Part shown: positions 43,958-46,610 of the stretch, one piece after another
Numbering within the stretch: position 1 is the first letter of the stretch
Layout: each line of letters starts with the position of its first letter
Source: Bacteroidales bacterium
GTDB taxonomy: Bacteria > Bacteroidota > Bacteroidia > Bacteroidales > UBA7960
Assembly: GCA_003567625.1 (NCBI GenBank)
Contig: PWZB01000198.1
Span: 1 to 46,610 of the forward strand
Direction of reading: 5' to 3'
Length of the DNA: 46,610 nucleotides
Translations under genes and position numbers: made by a program
Notes under the pieces: generated by a model
Database searches by the model: none
What the model saw: the letters and a program-made list of their open reading frames with translations, nothing else
What the model was told of the DNA's origin: nothing

Positions 43958-46610
43958 TTACGGCTTCACAAATTTCCCGGTGTTCACTTCATCACGGAAT
44001 CGTATCCGGTAAGTATAAATACCATTGCTAAGATGTTTCAGGTCAAGCCTTACAAAGTTTATTCCCTTATTGGTGTCTGACGCGGGGATTATTTGTTCGA
44101 TAACCCTGCTGCCGTGGATATTAAAAACCTCAATATATATATTGTCGCTGTAAGGCAGCACCAATCCTATTTTTATATAATCATGGGCGGGGTTCGGGTA
44201 GGGCTTCAATACCCGGAAATCATCTTCAAAGCTGATGCAATCTTCAGATGTATATTCTTTTCCTGTTATCCGTTCCGGCAAGGTAACATAGACACAGAGA
44301 TAATCATGTTTTCCGGGATCATGGAACGGCAGGTGTGATGAGAAGGTATATTTTTCGGATTCTCCCGGCATCATGAGCCCTGTCCATGTTTCGCGCAACG
44401 GCCCTGCGGCATTGGTCCGGGTTTTCATGTAAAGGGTGTCAAGCTGTATGGAGCTGAGGTTTGTAAACTCAAAGGATGCTTCCAGATATCCGTCAATGAC
44501 CTTGTAGCTGATATTGCCGGCAATGATTTCGACGGCTACGGGCACGACACTTATGACTTTTGTGGTGGTGTCGCTGCATCCCATGTCATCAAAGGCTACC
44601 AGTTGCGGGTAGTATTTCCCGTCATCCGTATATGTATGTTCTGGATGTTTCTGTGATGATGGCGGTGAGCCGTCGTCAAAATCCCAAAGATATGATGTGG
44701 CACCCTGGGTTTCGTTGATGAACTGCACGGTAAGCGGTGAAGCACCGAAACGCGGGTTATAGCTGAACGCGCTCCCGGGTGTGGGCATAACATTGATAAC
44801 CTTGGCCTTGTGGCCGGTACACCCTTCCTGCGATGTTACCGTAAGCGTTATGTCATACTGGCCCGGCTCATGGAAAGCAAACCATGGGTTTTGTTCGTCG
44901 CTGTATCCCTGGCCGCCGAAATCCCATTCCCATTTTACGGGATTGCTGCCTGGGATATGTGTTTGATCGGTAAATTGATATGACTGTCCGGCACACAGGT
45001 CGGGAGCCGTAAAATCCACTTCGGGTAAAGAGTGTACCGTCACGGGCTTTGTGACGGACATTATGCATCCGTTGATGGCTGTTACCGTGAGGGTCACTTC
45101 ATGCTTGCCGTCGGTCTGGAAAAGATGCGACGGGTTTTTCTGCGACGATGTTTCTCCATCGCCAAAGTCCCAGTGCCATTGATATACTTTAGCCCAGGCG
45201 GGTGCTTCCGTCAGATCGGTAAAGTAGATGAGCTCACCGTAGCACGCTGTGGTATAGTCGAAATCGGGTATTGGCGAGGTACGAACGGGAATTTCACGAA
45301 GCAATGTGTCTTTGCAGCCTGTGGTAGCCTGAACAACAAGGTCAACCTGCCATTCCCCCGGTTCAATGAATTCATAAGCGGGATTTTGCATATCTGTGGT
45401 GTAGAGAGTATCGCCATAAGGGTCTGTAAAGCTCCAGTGCCATTGCTCCGGGTCGCCGTCAAGAGATGTTGACAGGTCGGTAAAGAATATCTCTTTGGCG
45501 TGGCAGGCATTGAGGGGCTCATAGTCGGGTTCAGGCAGATGATAGACCTGCACGGGCTGTATGGTGTCGCTTGCGCAGCCCGCTTCACTTATAACTTCAA
45601 GGGTTACATCGAATATTCCTGGCTGCGGGAAAGTGTGTTTCGGGTTTTGCTCGTAGCTTACACTGCCATCGCCGAAATCCCAGAACCATTGTTCTATATC
45701 ACTTTCCTCCACTGTTGAATGGTCGGTAAAACAGGTGGTGTCGCCAAAACAAACAGGCGGAGCCTCAAAAGCAGGCTCAGGCGTATAACCCTGAAAACTA
45801 AGCTCTACGGTATCTATCCCGATGCAACCAATGGGATTGGTGACCGTCACCGAATAAGTTCCCGGATCATGGATGATTATGGTGGGTGTGGTAGCACCGG
45901 TGCTCCAGTAGTATAAAGTGTCATTCCTGCTTAAATGATAAATGTCGAACATTGAGTGTTCAGCTTCCGCCCCGCAGCTTTCGCCTCTCACCATTTTTCT
46001 TTCATACTGCACACATAGCTCATCGCCCATACAGAAGGGGCGGTCTTCGCCAAGAGTGACCATTTCTGAAAACATATCCACCGCCACGTAAGCGCTCAAT
46101 GTAGTGCTGCATCCAAGGCTGTCAAACACCTCCACCGTATATTCACCCTCTTCGCTGACCTCGATAAATTGCTCCACGCTGCCGTTACACCACAAAAAGC
46201 TGTACGATTCATGCACATCGCCCGTAACTTCCAGTATGACAGTATCACCATAACATATTATAGTATCGTTGGGCGATATTTTAATATCGGGATAGCTCAC
46301 CAGCAGCGAGTCGCTGCTCTCAAAACCGAAGATGTCGGTAACGGTAACGCCGTACATACCCGACTCATCAACCTCGATGCTCTGCGTGGTTTCGCCGGTT
46401 GACCAAAGGTAGGTTTCGTAGATGTCGCCGGCAGCAAGCTCAATAGGACAAAAGCCGTATGGAATTATTGTGTCTAAACCTAAATTGACGGGGTTGATAA
46501 TTTCCTGCCCAGGGAAATATTTGTTCCTCACATAATTTTCTACCGTTACTTGCTGATTTGTACTTAACAGCCTGTTGTATAGAACGATTTCCGCAATATC
46601 GCCTTTTAAA
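43958..46610 (-). CDS. Large secreted LamG/multi-PKD protein with T9SS tail, 5' end outside window
   Basis: The frame is open through the window edge, so the N-terminus is missing. The first visible residues ('GDIAEIVLYNRLLS...VENYVRNKYF') are the end of a LamG/concanavalin-like lectin domain. Several Ig-like segments then contain 'W(S/C)TG/NG' cysteine-paired repeats, followed by five PKD domains, each with the 'WxWDFGDG'-type core and a following 'G.YDVTLTV'. After a linker, a T9SS type A sorting domain begins 'VLKPYPNPAHDYIKIG' and ends 'GKFVKP'. More than 880 residues are visible. It is a predicted cell-surface adhesin or glycan-binding protein secreted by T9SS; no catalytic domain is visible in this part. 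Confidence 0.88.
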   Translation of the reverse strand, partial: LKGDIAEIVLYNRLLSTNQQVTVENYVRNKYFPGQEIINPVNLGLDTIIPYGFCPIELAAGDIYETYLWSTGETTQSIEVDESGMYGVTVTDIFGFESSDSLLVSYPDIKISPNDTIICYGDTVILEVTGDVHESYSFLWCNGSVEQFIEVSEEGEYTVEVFDSLGCSTTLSAYVAVDMFSEMVTLGEDRPFCMGDELCVQYERKMVRGESCGAEAEHSMFDIYHLSRNDTLYYWSTGATTPTIIIHDPGTYSVTVTNPIGCIGIDTVELSFQGYTPEPAFEAPPVCFGDTTCFTDHSTVEESDIEQWFWDFGDGSVSYEQNPKHTFPQPGIFDVTLEVISEAGCASDTIQPVQVYHLPEPDYEPLNACHAKEIFFTDLSTSLDGDPEQWHWSFTDPYGDTLYTTDMQNPAYEFIEPGEWQVDLVVQATTGCKDTLLREIPVRTSPIPDFDYTTACYGELIYFTDLTEAPAWAKVYQWHWDFGDGETSSQKNPSHLFQTDGKHEVTLTVTAINGCIMSVTKPVTVHSLPEVDFTAPDLCAGQSYQFTDQTHIPGSNPVKWEWDFGGQGYSDEQNPWFAFHEPGQYDITLTVTSQEGCTGHKAKVINVMPTPGSAFSYNPRFGASPLTVQFINETQGATSYLWDFDDGSPPSSQKHPEHTYTDDGKYYPQLVAFDDMGCSDTTTKVISVVPVAVEIIAGNISYKVIDGYLEASFEFTNLSSIQLDTLYMKTRTNAAGPLRETWTGLMMPGESEKYTFSSHLPFHDPGKHDYLCVYVTLPERITGKEYTSEDCISFEDDFRVLKPYPNPAHDYIKIGLVLPYSDNIYIEVFNIHGSRVIEQIIPASDTNKGINFVRLDLKHLSNGIYTYRIRFRDEVNTGKFVKP

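Noticed and set aside
1..46610. CRISPR arrays, tRNA/rRNA genes, insertion sequences or prophage.
   Set aside because: No regularly spaced direct repeats, no GGTTCRANNCC-type T-loops with acceptor pairing, and no transposase, integrase or phage-like products were seen on either strand.

Overview
The window is a stretch of a low-GC Bacteroidota chromosome, probably a free-living or environmental member near Bacteroidales/Marinilabiliales. The phylum assignment rests on several things seen in the sequence: type IX secretion (T9SS) C-terminal sorting domains on several proteins; gldE and gldD; Bacteroidota-restricted families (DUF6029, Omp28, DUF4271, DUF4105); the gene orders rplM-rpsI-rpsB-tsf, DUF4271-hemD-rnpA-yidD and fur-purA; and repeated -7 boxes of the Bacteroidota form TAnnTTTG. 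No tRNA, rRNA, CRISPR array, transposase or phage gene was found. The genus cannot be told from this sequence.

Layout: 1-3.6 kb holds a partial SUMF1/formylglycine-generating-enzyme-like secreted protein and an ABC exporter. 3.7-12.2 kb is a surface/redox island. It has a TlpA thioredoxin, a DUF6029 protein and an Omp28-type lipoprotein on the minus strand. Facing them on the plus strand are two paralogous secreted CxxC thioredoxin-fold proteins with repeat domains and T9SS tails, then a small T9SS cargo protein. 12.3-15.1 kb is the L13-S9-S2-EF-Ts operon. 15.3-18.8 kb carries a DUF4105 membrane protein, gldE and gldD. 19-25.3 kb, on the minus strand, carries pyruvate kinase, a C-terminal processing protease, yidD, rnpA, hemD and a DUF4271 protein. 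25.5-27.3 kb has pta and an NlpC/P60 lipoprotein.

27.5-30.8 kb is a nitrogen-assimilation locus: asnA (ammonia-dependent asparagine synthetase) and a glutamine synthetase, transcribed divergently. The asnA leader is the most striking thing in the window. It holds two tandem units, each a very short ORF rich in asparagine codons (8 of 28 and 6 of 30 residues) followed by an intrinsic terminator, and each with a segment that can pair with the terminator's left arm. This has the architecture of asparagine-sensing transcription attenuation, duplicated in series.

30.9-32.6 kb has mtnA overlapping a class II aldolase, a pair that fits the DHAP shunt for 5'-deoxynucleoside salvage. 32.8-38.4 kb has ppk1-ppx (polyphosphate) and a bifunctional Rel/SpoT. 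38.6-40.5 kb has a Fur-family regulator overlapping purA. 40.5-43.9 kb has a secreted protein resembling a two-lobed aspartic protease that has lost its catalytic motif, divergent from a secreted caspase-family protein. The window ends inside a large LamG/multi-PKD T9SS-secreted protein.
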